43,286 bases of DNA from Methanosarcina sp. 2.H.T.1A.6 (GCF_000979455.1 NZ_JJOY01000047.1:1-43286), one strand, 5' to 3'. Positions 26,505-34,795 are shown, counted from the first letter of the stretch. Made by a program: numbers and translations. Notes: generated by a model from the letters alone, not told the origin.

Positions 26505-27287
26505 ATGGTGCAAAATACTCCCCAAAAAGAAGCTTTTTTTCCATTTTTGGAGGAAGATCTTCCCGATATTGTACGCGGGCATGAGATATGGGTTGAACAT
26601 GGCATGCAGAATGTTTCTCCCGGCAATCCCGTAGCGTGTGATCTTTGTTTTGGACATAATATGAAGAGTGACAAAGCGGTTCAGGTCGAAAAAGTGACTC
26701 CCGCTGTCTCTGGTACCTGGGGCAAAAATCATGCTGTTGAGGTCAGTGCCGCAGAGAATCACTTATTGATGCAATTCACTCCGGCTTTCGAAGGATACCA
26801 CACCATTGGAGTAGAATACGACGGCGGAATCCTCAATTTACCCCATTCCGGACTGGAAGGTCCGAAGTATTACCAGCAGTATACGAAGACCATCATTCTG
26901 GTAGGGTATTGCCAGGTAGGGAATTGTCAGACAGAAGAGAATAATCAGACAGACTATGACCTGATGCTTGGGCACGAACTGGAGATAATTCCACTGGGCT
27001 ACAGGCAGTATAAAGTCGGAGAACACATCCTGCTGAAAATATTGTATGACCGGCATGCACTGCCTGATGCAACTGTATATGGAATATATGTTGGCAATCA
27101 GGAAAATCCTATTGAAGTGACAACTGATCAGGAAGGCATGGTTGACATTGAACTGGAAAAAGGTGGGAAGTGGATGTTCAAGGTTGGGCACAGGGATCCT
27201 GAAAAAGGCGTGAAGGGCCTGTATGACAAAAAGGTAATGACTGCAACATTTACTATTATGGACGTAGGTGAGAACATATGGAAGTAA
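26505..27287 (+). CDS. DUF4198-like protein without signal peptide
   Basis: 260 residues. After ~25 variable residues, the pattern GHEIWVEHGMQNVSPGNPV and a later Ig-like part (YDRHALPDATVYG, EVTTDQEGMVDIELEKGGKWMFKVGH) match DUF4198, a family near nickel/cobalt and iron transporters and usually exported. This copy starts VQNTPQKEAFFPFLEED and has no hydrophobic leader, so it should be cytoplasmic, unless the annotated start misses one. A CxxC pair (CDLC, ~45-48) and histidines could bind metal. It follows the binding protein by 6 nt and overlaps the methyltransferase by 10 nt, so it belongs to the operon. Confidence 0.7.
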   Translation: MVQNTPQKEAFFPFLEEDLPDIVRGHEIWVEHGMQNVSPGNPVACDLCFGHNMKSDKAVQVEKVTPAVSGTWGKNHAVEVSAAENHLLMQFTPAFEGYHTIGVEYDGGILNLPHSGLEGPKYYQQYTKTIILVGYCQVGNCQTEENNQTDYDLMLGHELEIIPLGYRQYKVGEHILLKILYDRHALPDATVYGIYVGNQENPIEVTTDQEGMVDIELEKGGKWMFKVGHRDPEKGVKGLYDKKVMTATFTIMDVGENIWK

Positions 27288-27904
27288 AACCGCAAATCAG
27301 AGAATGGTGGAACACTGCAGAACACGATTATGATGCCGTTGCAGCACATGGAGTGCATTCCGAAGAAGAAAAGGAACTCTGGACAGAAGTGGTTACTCAG
27401 CTGCTGGGGACCGAACCGAAACTGAAAATTCTGGATATGGGAACAGGCACCGGATTTTTAGCTCTGCTGATGGCTGAGATGGGATATGATGTCACAGGAG
27501 CGGATTGGGCAAGGAGTAAACTGGAAAAAGCCCAGGAGAAGATGGAAAGGTCCGGAAATTTTGTAAATTTTGTTGTGGAGGATGCAGAAAATATCTCATT
27601 TGAATCTGAGCAGTTCGATGCGGTTGTCAGCAGACACCTGATCTGGACCCTGGCAAATCCCGACTCTGCATTTAAAGAATGGGCGAGAGTGACAAAATCC
27701 GGAGGCAAAGTACTGACAGATATCCCGGCTAAACACTCTCATCCCGGAAACCACCACTTTGGTGAAAATATAGGAAAAGAATTGCCTTTTTACAACGGTG
27801 CTGACCCGGGAGAGGTTATCAGTATGTTTGAAGCTGCAGGGCTTGTGAACGTGTCTGTTAGAGTGTTCAATAAAATGATGCTGGTAGAAGGAGAGAAAGC
27901 ATAA
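27278..27904 (+). CDS. Class I SAM-dependent methyltransferase
   Basis: 208 residues with a Rossmann SAM-binding core: motif I ILDMGTGTGFLALLMAEMGY (~49-68), the acidic end of strand 2 (VTGADWARSKLEKA), AENISFESEQFDAVVSRH and SGGKVLTDIP. The N-terminal helix (QIREWWNTAEHDYDAV) is typical of this subgroup. Such methyltransferases recur next to FecCD-type metal or corrinoid importers in methanogens, but the substrate is not known. One possibility is modification of an imported metal chelate or tetrapyrrole. ATG 27278 lies inside the end of the DUF4198 gene. Confidence 0.8.
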   Translation: MEVKPQIREWWNTAEHDYDAVAAHGVHSEEEKELWTEVVTQLLGTEPKLKILDMGTGTGFLALLMAEMGYDVTGADWARSKLEKAQEKMERSGNFVNFVVEDAENISFESEQFDAVVSRHLIWTLANPDSAFKEWARVTKSGGKVLTDIPAKHSHPGNHHFGENIGKELPFYNGADPGEVISMFEAAGLVNVSVRVFNKMMLVEGEKA

Positions 27905-27907
27905 ACC

Positions 27908-28877
27908 ATGCCAATTGCTTCGGTAGTCCGTGCAGTTACTCTGGATCTCTGTTTTCCCTTTCACGGTAATTGGTATACTGTTAGCGAGCATCGCAGTTGA
28001 GTTCAGTATATTTGAGAAGTAGTTTCCGGTGATGAAACCGATGCTGCACAGAGCGTATTTCACTCCCCATTCGGGAATTGCGTTTATGACCGCTTTTGGT
28101 TCGCCAATCACGTCAGTAGCGATGCTCTCGGAATTTTACGATGAAGGGAAGATAGACCAGAAAGAAACTTTGCTGGCAACCGTTGCAACTTGGTTTCCCC
28201 AGGAAATCTACGAAAGCCTTGTTTATATCTCCCCTACGATAGTACCCATCCTTGGGGTAGTGGGCATTGCATATCTCTCTTTATTCGTACTGAACGACAC
28301 GATAGTAGCTCTGCTAGTGCTTATTGCCGGCAGAGCACTTTTGACCCGGAAAGATTGTGAATTTGCTTCAGAAACCGGGGACAAGAAATTGGTCATAAGA
28401 ACCACTCTCAAAAGAAGTGTAATTAATTCGGTGAAACTTTTAAAACGAGTTGTGCTCGTAGCGTTTCCTGTGAGCATTCTCGTCTTTGTTCTCATCGATC
28501 TGGGAACATTTGACGCCTTCTCTCAATATCTTGGCTGGATGCCGCTGCCTCCAGAGGCTCTGGCAATTATTCCGCTTGTAGTTGCCAATCTCACAGCTGC
28601 ATACGTCACGGTTGCAGATTTAATGGAAACAGAAGTTCTGGATATTAAGTTAGCGTTGTTAACCTTACTTGTGGGGAATCTTCTGGTCAGTACCCGGTAT
28701 ATCCTTACACACAGGCTCCCGTATTATTCTGGGATTTTCGGGCCTGTGCTGAGCCTGAAAATAGTCTCGGCAAGTGCAGGTTTGAGACTCGGGTTGACCG
28801 TCTTAATGATTTTTACTCTGGTGTGGCTTTATGATAGATTGTTCTGCTGTCAGGTCACTTCCTGTACTTACAAATAA
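27908..28877 (+). pseudogene. Gate/nucleoside-recognition membrane protein, frameshifted with in-frame TAG
   Basis: An intact family member would start at ATG 27908 (MPIASVV), switch by one base near 27926-27932 to SVQLLWISVFPFTVIGILL, and continue ASIAVEFSIFEK-TAG-FPVMKPML (TAG at 28020-28022) to the end at 28877. The downstream 282-codon frame is intact with about seven transmembrane segments (TPHSGIAFMTAFGSP, FVLNDTIVALLVLIAG). The Gate domain is shared with FeoB, so a metal-permease role is plausible. Pyrrolysine could in principle read the TAG, but the additional frameshift argues for decay or a sequencing error. It sits between the methyltransferase and the permease. Confidence 0.7.
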
Positions 28878-28915
28878 AAATACAATAAATTGCCTGTTGC
28901 ACTGGATGTGTATCC

Positions 28916-29992
28916 TTGGAAACAAAACAGCATACCTTGACCAAAGAAGAAGTTAAAATACAATATAATAAGTTCATTGGAAGAAAAATACTCTTGATTT
29001 TCTTCCTTTTAGCCTCAATAATCCTCGTATCAGGCATATCCGCCTCTCTAGGATCTGCAAATCTCTCTATCTGGGAGATTTATTCTTCAATACTGAACAG
29101 GTTATTTCCAGCTTACTTTGAGTCGGGCTGGCTTGCAGATGTATGCATATGGAACCTCAGGCTTCCCCGCATATCCATGGGGACTGTTGCAGGTTTCGGG
29201 CTTGGGGTTGCAGGCTGCGTAATGCAGGCATTACTCAAGAACCCGCTTGCAAGTCCCTATACGCTTGGCATATCCTCAGGTGCCGGGTTCGGAGCATCCC
29301 TTGCAATCCTTACAGGTGTAGGCATCATTGGAGGAGATTATCTTGTTATAGGCAACGCATTCTTATTCGCACTGTTGTGTTCTTTTATAATCCTGGGGTT
29401 ATCAAACCGAAAAGGTGCAACGCCTGAAACCATGATTCTGGCTGGCATTGCGATGATGTATCTCTTTAGTGCGATGACAACAATCCTTCAATACTTTGGC
29501 GAAGCAGAAGCTGTAAAAGAAGCAATTTTCTGGACAATTGGTGACCTTGATAGGTCCTCCTGGCCCAAGGTCGCCATTATAACTGGCACACTTGCATGCT
29601 GCTTCCCCCTGCTCATGATAAAGTCACTTGACCTTAATTTAATGGCTGCAGGAGACGAAACCGCAACAAGCCTGGGTGTAAATGTCAAACGTACCCGGAT
29701 CATTCTGATGGCAGTCACAACTTTGCTGGTCGCATGTATTGTGTGTTTTACGGGAACAATCGGATTTATAGGCCTGGTTGCTCCGCACCTCACGCGCATT
29801 GCTATAGGAGGTGATAACAGGTTTGTTCTTCCCGTATCCGGCCTTTTTGGCACATTACTGCTGATTAGCGCAGACCTTGTAGCAAGAAGAGTTCTGGCTC
29901 CAATAATTCTTCCTGTCGGAGCGATAACCGCCTTTATGGGTGCTCCACTTTTCCTGTATATGATTATGAAACGAAAGAGGGAATACTGGTGA
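28916..29992 (+). CDS. FecCD-family ABC transporter permease
   Basis: 358 residues with about nine to ten transmembrane helices. Family blocks: LRLPRISMGTVAGFGLGVAG, MQALLKNPLASPYTLGISSG, LAGIAMMYLFSAMTTILQYF and GTIGFIGLVAPHLTRIAIGG (the ATPase-coupling EAA-like loop), then a C-terminal ITAFMGAPLFLYMIMK. It forms the homodimeric channel of a BtuC/FhuB-type importer. TTG 28916 is the most upstream usable start; the N-terminal ~27 residues are hydrophilic. The ATPase gene overlaps its stop by 4 nt. Partner binding protein is the dockerin fusion at 25167-26498. Confidence 0.88.
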   Translation: METKQHTLTKEEVKIQYNKFIGRKILLIFFLLASIILVSGISASLGSANLSIWEIYSSILNRLFPAYFESGWLADVCIWNLRLPRISMGTVAGFGLGVAGCVMQALLKNPLASPYTLGISSGAGFGASLAILTGVGIIGGDYLVIGNAFLFALLCSFIILGLSNRKGATPETMILAGIAMMYLFSAMTTILQYFGEAEAVKEAIFWTIGDLDRSSWPKVAIITGTLACCFPLLMIKSLDLNLMAAGDETATSLGVNVKRTRIILMAVTTLLVACIVCFTGTIGFIGLVAPHLTRIAIGGDNRFVLPVSGLFGTLLLISADLVARRVLAPIILPVGAITAFMGAPLFLYMIMKRKREYW

Positions 29993-30762
29993 AACTGAAG
30001 GTAAACAACGTTGAATTTGCTTATAACAGCATACCTGTCCTTGAAGACATATCAATGGAACTAAACCGCGCAGAAGTTCTTGGCATTGTCGGCCCGAATG
30101 GTACTGGCAAATCCACACTTATCCGGTGTATTGACCATATAATGAATCCTATAAAAGGAAGCATATTCCTGGATGAGCAAAATATCAGCAAGATGACCAG
30201 GATGGAGATTGCAAGGAAAATAGGCTACGTACCACAGAGTATTGAATGTGTTTTTCCTGCATCTGTTATCGATACCGTCCTCATGGGCAGGCGCCCGTAT
30301 CTTGGATGGAAGAGCAGTAAGGAAGATCTGGATTATGTACTGGAAGTGCTGGAACTACTCGGGATGATGGAGTTTGCCATGAGAGATATTAACGAAATCA
30401 GCGGAGGTCAGCAGCAGAAGGTACTTATCGCACGGGCACTTGCACAGAAGGCAGATATTCTTCTTCTTGATGAGCCAACCAGCAATCTTGACATAAGGCA
30501 TCAACTCGAGGTCATGGAAATTATGAAGAATATCGTGAAGAACAAGGGAATCTCTGCGATCATGGCACTTCATGATTTGAATCTGGCTTCGAGATATGCC
30601 GATAGAATAATCATGATGAAAGAGGGAAAAATATTTGCCGTTGGGAATCCTGCTTCAGTTCTCACCGTTGAGAATATAAAACAGGTCTATGGTGTACGGG
30701 CTCTGGTGAAAGATGATGGAGAGAGGCCATATATCATTCCGATAGGACCTGTGACAGGTTAA
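29989..30762 (+). CDS. ABC transporter ATPase (FecE/BtuD-like)
   Basis: 257 residues. Walker A GPNGTGKST (35-43), Q-loop YVPQSIECVF (~80-89), signature SGGQQQK (138-144), Walker B ILLLDEPT (157-164) and switch histidine MALHDLN are all present, so it should be active. It powers uptake through the FecCD-type permease. It starts at GTG 29989 inside the permease gene. The cargo is probably an iron chelate, heme or corrinoid; the sequence does not decide between them. Confidence 0.9.
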   Translation: MKLKVNNVEFAYNSIPVLEDISMELNRAEVLGIVGPNGTGKSTLIRCIDHIMNPIKGSIFLDEQNISKMTRMEIARKIGYVPQSIECVFPASVIDTVLMGRRPYLGWKSSKEDLDYVLEVLELLGMMEFAMRDINEISGGQQQKVLIARALAQKADILLLDEPTSNLDIRHQLEVMEIMKNIVKNKGISAIMALHDLNLASRYADRIIMMKEGKIFAVGNPASVLTVENIKQVYGVRALVKDDGERPYIIPIGPVTG

Positions 30763-30839
30763 TATAAGCTGTTACCCCTATCCTTTCAGGAATCCAGAAA
30801 AGAAAAGCATTTTACTCCTCTTTACATTTTTTCCCTTCT

Positions 30840-31055
30840 TTCAATCCTCTTTTCCACCTCTACTTTTTTCATTCCGGAGCCCAAAAAACCCCATCACCAG
30901 CCCAAAAGCCAGAAAATTTGAAACAGAAAATTCCGCATATACCCCTTATAATCCATAAACCCCCGGCAAAACCAGAATAAGAGGAAGGAAAAAGGAACTG
31001 TCTTGTAAACGATATGAGAAATAAATGGCTGGGGTTCTCCAAGCGCCTGATCTCT
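30840..31055 (-). pseudogene. MATE-transporter C-terminal relic
   Basis: Across frame changes the minus strand reads LGEPQPFISHIVYKTVPFF, then LLFWFCRGF, then NFLAFGLVMGFFGLRNEK. This parallels the intact MATE protein's LGKPRPAFILSLARQLLFL, LVLPRFYGL and DFLACMLAAGLL. DNA similarity to 31620-31850 is visible by eye. It is a decayed tail of a MATE gene in the same orientation as the intact one. Confidence 0.65.
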
Positions 31056-31108
31056 TTATACTCTGTCAAATTGAGAAAATTAAATGTCTAAAAAAAGCAA
31101 AGCCTAAA

Positions 31109-31122
31109 TTAATATATAAATA
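31109..31122 (+). promoter_or_regulatory. TATA box of the VOC-family gene
   Basis: TTAATATATAAATA lies 30-40 nt upstream of the AGGAGGT ribosome site at 31147-31153, predicting a very short leader. Confidence 0.5.
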
Positions 31123-31169
31123 TCATCCAAACTATCTAATTATAACAGGAGGTAGTTATCACGCTAAGA

Positions 31170-31550
31170 GTGGTTCATTTCGAGATACATGCAGAAGATA
31201 TTGAAAGGGCAAAAAAGTTCTACGAGGACGTTTTCGGCTGGAAGATAGAGAAGTGGGAAGGTCCCATAGAATACTGGAACATAACAACCGGTAAACAAGA
31301 AGACCCGGGAATCGATGGGGGTTTGATGAGAAGGCAGGTAGGAGAACCGGGAGTAGACACTCCGATAAGCACCTATATCTGCACAATAGACGTCCCGGAC
31401 ATTGATAAATACCTGAATCAAATACAGAAGCACGGCGGCAAAGTGACTATGGAAAAGAGACCCATACCCGGCATAGGCTGGCTTGCATATTGTCTCGACA
31501 CAGAAAAAAATATATTCGGGATAATGCAGCCTGACATGAGTGCCAGATAA
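31170..31550 (+). CDS. VOC-superfamily (glyoxalase/bleomycin-resistance-like) protein
   Basis: About 126 residues with one VOC fold: VVHFEIHAEDIERAKKFYED, VFGWKIEKWEGPIEYW, TYICTIDVPDIDKYL, KRPIPGIGWLAYCLDTEKN and IFGIMQ. Proteins of this subgroup are metal-dependent or small-ligand-binding, and specific function is not predictable. The start is odd. GTG 31170 lies 16 nt after a perfect AGGAGGT site, while ACG 31161 or ATC 31158, in the same frame, lie at normal spacing (7 and 4 nt). The protein may originally have begun as (M)TLRVVHFEI, so the original ATG may be mutated or a rare start is used. Single-gene unit. Confidence 0.8.
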   Translation: MVHFEIHAEDIERAKKFYEDVFGWKIEKWEGPIEYWNITTGKQEDPGIDGGLMRRQVGEPGVDTPISTYICTIDVPDIDKYLNQIQKHGGKVTMEKRPIPGIGWLAYCLDTEKNIFGIMQPDMSAR

Positions 31551-31601
31551 CCTTTTCTTTACTTTTTTCTTATTTATCAAGACCTCTTATCAGATCGAGC
31601 C

Positions 31602-32990
31602 TCACTTTCCCAGCCCAATTTGAAGCTTTTCTCTCTTCTTTTCCTTCTTCTTAAACTTCCGGTACTCTCTCCCCAGCAACCCTGCAGCCAGCATGCAAGC
31701 CAGAAAATCCGATATGGGAAACGCAGCCCAGACTCCGGCCAACCCGTAAAATCTCGGCAGGACCAGCACAAGAGGCAGCAGGAAAAGGAGTTGTCTTGCA
31801 AGTGACAGAATAAAAGCAGGCCTCGGTTTTCCAAGGGCCTGGAACACGGTTGCGCCTACGAGCTGGAAACCTATGAAAGGCAGGATAAGCACAACGATCC
31901 GCATGGCTTCGGCTCCTACGGCTGTGAGTTCAGGATCAGGGCTGAAGATATGGATAATAGGGGCAGGAAAGAGGAACATGACCAGAAAACCCGGGAGGGA
32001 GAAGAGAGTGCTGACTTTCAGGGCGACCTTAACCGATTCGACCACTCTTGAGAACTGTTTTGCGCCGAAGTTATAGCCTACAATGGGCTGGAGGCCGAAA
32101 GAGATCCCGAGCATTGGCAGGAAGATGAGCAGAAGCAGGCGGTGAATGATCCCGAAGGCTGCAATTGAGACGTCTTCTCCGTAAGTTGCAAGGGCGTTGT
32201 TTACAAAAATCATCATGACACTGTTTGAAGCTTCAACAATGAAAGGACCTATACCTATTGCTATTACTTCTTTTGAGACTGCAGAGCTTGGGATCAGCAG
32301 CTTTGGTTTGAAGGTAACTGAACTTTTTCCGGCAAGGAAGTAGCGCAGCAGGAAGACCGTGGATGCAAGCTGGGCAAGTATAGTTGCAATAGCAGCTCCC
32401 CTGACCCCCATGTCAAACCCGAAGATGAAGATAGGGTCAAGCAGAATATTCAGGCCGGCCCCCAGGAGCATTCCGAACATTGCATAGCGGGCGTTGCCTT
32501 CGGCTCTTACAAGGTCTTCGGTTGCAATCCCGAGAGTAAAGACGACCGAGCCTGCCATTATGATTTCAAGGTAAGCCTTCGCATAGGGCATAATGTTAGG
32601 CGTTGCCCCAAAGAGTTTTAGTAAAGGCTCAAGAAAGGCAAGCCCTGCAAGCGAGTAGGCAAGCCCAAGGAATATTCCCAGAAAAAACACGGTTCCAAGA
32701 GCTTTTTCAGCTTTATGCGGCTCTTTTGACCCCAGAGACCTTGAAATAATTGAGGCTCCTCCTACCCCGAGCCCTATTGCAACCCCCATTGCGAGCATGT
32801 GGATTGGAAAAGCTATCACCAGCCCACCAATTCCAGGAACGCTTTCTTCCCCGAGAGCCCTGCCAACGAAGATCGTGTCTACTATGTTGTAAAAAGCGTA
32901 AACAAGCATCCCTATGATTGAAGGGGCTGAAAGCCTGAAAAGAAGTTTCCCTATTTTTTCAGTACCTAAGAACTCGCTGTGTTCCTGCAT
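31602..32990 (-). CDS. MATE-family multidrug/metabolite efflux transporter
   Basis: 462 residues with twelve predicted transmembrane helices in two halves. Recognisable blocks are KLLFRLSAPSIIGMLVYAFY, NIVDTIFVGRALGEESVPGI, VGGASIISRSLGSKEPHKAE in the N-half and MLGISFGLQPIVGYNFGAKQ in the C-half. The tail is basic and cytoplasmic. It should export cationic drugs or metabolites using a Na+ or H+ gradient. I start at ATG 32990 because GGGG lies 9 nt upstream; ATG 32999 directly abuts that site. Two decayed copies of its C-terminal region occur at 30840-31055 and 23851-23975. Confidence 0.9.
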   Translation of the reverse strand: MQEHSEFLGTEKIGKLLFRLSAPSIIGMLVYAFYNIVDTIFVGRALGEESVPGIGGLVIAFPIHMLAMGVAIGLGVGGASIISRSLGSKEPHKAEKALGTVFFLGIFLGLAYSLAGLAFLEPLLKLFGATPNIMPYAKAYLEIIMAGSVVFTLGIATEDLVRAEGNARYAMFGMLLGAGLNILLDPIFIFGFDMGVRGAAIATILAQLASTVFLLRYFLAGKSSVTFKPKLLIPSSAVSKEVIAIGIGPFIVEASNSVMMIFVNNALATYGEDVSIAAFGIIHRLLLLIFLPMLGISFGLQPIVGYNFGAKQFSRVVESVKVALKVSTLFSLPGFLVMFLFPAPIIHIFSPDPELTAVGAEAMRIVVLILPFIGFQLVGATVFQALGKPRPAFILSLARQLLFLLPLVLVLPRFYGLAGVWAAFPISDFLACMLAAGLLGREYRKFKKKEKKREKLQIGLGK

Positions 32991-33141
32991 GCTGAGCATC
33001 CCCTATAATCGGTGAATTGGTGGATCTTTTAAATGATAACTTATAGAATCTCCCGTAAGCAGGAAAGGTATAAAGCAGTTTTGTAATAAAATAAAAGATA
33101 AAAGGACGAAGGAAAAAGAAGAGAAAGAAAGGAGACGAGAA

Positions 33142-33750
33142 ATGCAGATGAGCAAATGTGTGGGATGCAGGGAGTTTCCCTGTGCAGATGTAAAGCATGA
33201 GAATTACATCGTTCCGGACATGGACCTGAACCCTGAGGATATCTCTATAGTGCTTATTTCAGAAGCTGCCCCCGAAAATCCCGACAATTACTATTATTCG
33301 GGTGAAAATTCCCTGTTTGAGCAGACCACAGTGCAGGCATTCAACGATGCAGGAGTGAACGTTTCCTCAATCCGGGATATTCTCAAAATGGGTATTTATC
33401 TTACCACTGCTGTGAAGTGCGGAAAAACAGGATACGGCATAAAGGCAGGCACTATCAAAGAATGTTCGTTAATACTGGAAAAAGAGCTTTCCCTGTTTCC
33501 GAACGTGGAGGCTTTCCTGTTAATGGGAGATGTCGCAATCAAAGCCGTCAACTACATTGCCAGTAGAAACGGGGAGGGAAAAGTGATTCCCGCCGGGTCC
33601 ACTTGCAAGCTTCGAGGAAAAGATTACTTTTTCAGAGGAAAGAGAGCTTTTCCGTCTTACCTGCAAGCAGGCCCCAGTTTTTTCATAGAAAAGAGCAAAC
33701 GAAAGATGATAGCCGAAGACATTGCAGCCGCTTTGAATCTGATCAGGTGA
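33142..33750 (+). CDS. Uracil-DNA-glycosylase-like superfamily protein
   Basis: 202 residues. A Cys cluster opens the protein (MSKCVGCREFPCADVK). The UDG-like fold is then suggested by IVLISEAAPENPDNYYYSG (family motif 1 region), LTTAVKCGKTGYGIKAGTI, ECSLILEKEL, FLLMGDVAIKAVNYI and RAFPSYLQAGPSF. In true family 4 enzymes the cysteines hold an iron-sulfur cluster; here the spacing differs and the catalytic motif is only partly like GExPG, so DNA-repair activity is uncertain. GGAG 7 nt before ATG 33142 supports the start. The sugar kinase gene follows after 111 nt. Confidence 0.7.
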   Translation: MQMSKCVGCREFPCADVKHENYIVPDMDLNPEDISIVLISEAAPENPDNYYYSGENSLFEQTTVQAFNDAGVNVSSIRDILKMGIYLTTAVKCGKTGYGIKAGTIKECSLILEKELSLFPNVEAFLLMGDVAIKAVNYIASRNGEGKVIPAGSTCKLRGKDYFFRGKRAFPSYLQAGPSFFIEKSKRKMIAEDIAAALNLIR

Positions 33751-33774
33751 TCAAAGAGACCAAAAGTCCGGAAG

Positions 33775-33822
33775 AATCAAAGTCCAGAGGAATCAAAGTC
33801 CAGAGGAATCAAAGTCCAGAGG
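33775..33822. repeat. 16-bp tandem repeat, three perfect copies
   Basis: AATCAAAGTCCAGAGG occurs three times in a row between the glycosylase-like gene and the sugar kinase gene, with a partial copy before and after. Confidence 0.9.
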
Positions 33823-33861
33823 AATCAAAACCTTCAAAGAAACCAAAACCCGGTAGAAAAC

Positions 33862-34758
33862 ATGAAAATTCTCACATTCGGGGAAGCCCTCTTCGATATT
33901 ATCAAAGGCTCAGCCCACTTAGGTGGCGCTCCCTTAAACCTTGCAGCCCATCTTGCAAAGCTGGGGGCAAAGCCGGCTGTGCTCACAGCAGTCGGAAGAG
34001 ATGAGCTGGGCAAAATTCTCCTTTCCAGAGCTGAGGAAATGGGAGTTGACACTTCGTACATCTTAATCGACGAAAAAAGGCCGACCGGAACCGTTACTGT
34101 CAAACTGAAGGATGAAGGAATCCCTATTTTCACGATCAATGAAGGCGTAGCCTGGGACGCGATTACCCCGGATGAAAGGGAATTTGAAGCCCTTGCAGCT
34201 GAGGAGTGGGACGTTTTCTGCTTCGGGACCCTCGCCCAGAGGTCGGAAGAAAACAGGAAAACGCTGAAAAGGCTGCTTTTGGAAATAAAGGCAAAACACT
34301 TTTTCTACGATGTAAACCTGAGAGCCGGATTTTACAGAAAGGAATGGATCTTATCTTCCCTTGAGCACTGCACAATCCTTAAAATGAATGAAGAAGAGGC
34401 AGCACAAATTTCCGGTATGCTTTTCGGAACCACGTATGCCTGTAGAACTCTCTGCCGCCTGCTTAAGGACAGGTACCCGAAAATATCCGTAATCTGCATA
34501 ACAAAGGGGCCTGAGGGAGCAGCTGTCTATCAGGATGGAGTTTATGAGGAGATAAAAACCACACCCGTAGAAGTTGCAGATACTGTAGGGGCAGGAGATG
34601 CTTTTTCTGCGGGATTTTTGTATACCTACCTTTCAGGGTACGGAGTTTCAAAAGCCACTTCAGTTGCCATCATGCTTGGGACTTATGTAGCATCAAAACC
34701 GGGGGCGGTGCCGGAGTATTCGGAAGAACTTATGAAAGAACTGGGAATTTTAGAGTGA
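33862..34758 (+). CDS. PfkB-family sugar kinase (fructokinase-like)
   Basis: 298 residues. N-terminal MKILTFGEALFDII and GGAPLNLAAHLAKLGAKPA (substrate side), ADTVGAGDAFSAGFLYTYLS at residues ~239-258 (PfkB signature 2; catalytic Asp246 of GAGD) and ITKGPEGAAVY for nucleotide binding. The GGAPxN start is typical of fructokinases, so phosphorylation of fructose or a related sugar by ATP is the best guess; ribokinase- or nucleoside-kinase activity is not excluded. The last ~235 bp of the gene and its trailer recur at 36813-37045. Confidence 0.87.
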   Translation: MKILTFGEALFDIIKGSAHLGGAPLNLAAHLAKLGAKPAVLTAVGRDELGKILLSRAEEMGVDTSYILIDEKRPTGTVTVKLKDEGIPIFTINEGVAWDAITPDEREFEALAAEEWDVFCFGTLAQRSEENRKTLKRLLLEIKAKHFFYDVNLRAGFYRKEWILSSLEHCTILKMNEEEAAQISGMLFGTTYACRTLCRLLKDRYPKISVICITKGPEGAAVYQDGVYEEIKTTPVEVADTVGAGDAFSAGFLYTYLSGYGVSKATSVAIMLGTYVASKPGAVPEYSEELMKELGILE

Positions 34759-34795
34759 GAAAGGAAATCTTCTTTTCTGCAAGCCTCAGGATCTG
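34561..34795 (+). repeat. Direct repeat, copy 1 (end of sugar kinase gene)
   Basis: From ACACCCGTAGAAGTTGCAGA to CAAGCCTCAGGATCTG this segment is nearly identical to 36813-37045. Differences are scattered substitutions and a 2-bp deletion in copy 2. It covers codons ~234-298 of the kinase plus 37 nt of trailer. Confidence 0.92.

Larger units (their letters stand above)
30763..31160. other. Intergenic region with second MATE-tail relic
   Basis: About 400 nt. Pyrimidine-rich runs just after the ATPase gene (30820-30845) may end transcription. The middle holds a minus-strand transporter relic (30840-31055), and the right end carries the promoter of the next gene. Confidence 0.5.

Noticed and set aside
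28020-28022. Pyrrolysine codon in the Gate-domain gene
   Set aside because: A separate frameshift about 90 bp upstream is also needed to restore the protein, so decay or error is more likely than a functional UAG.
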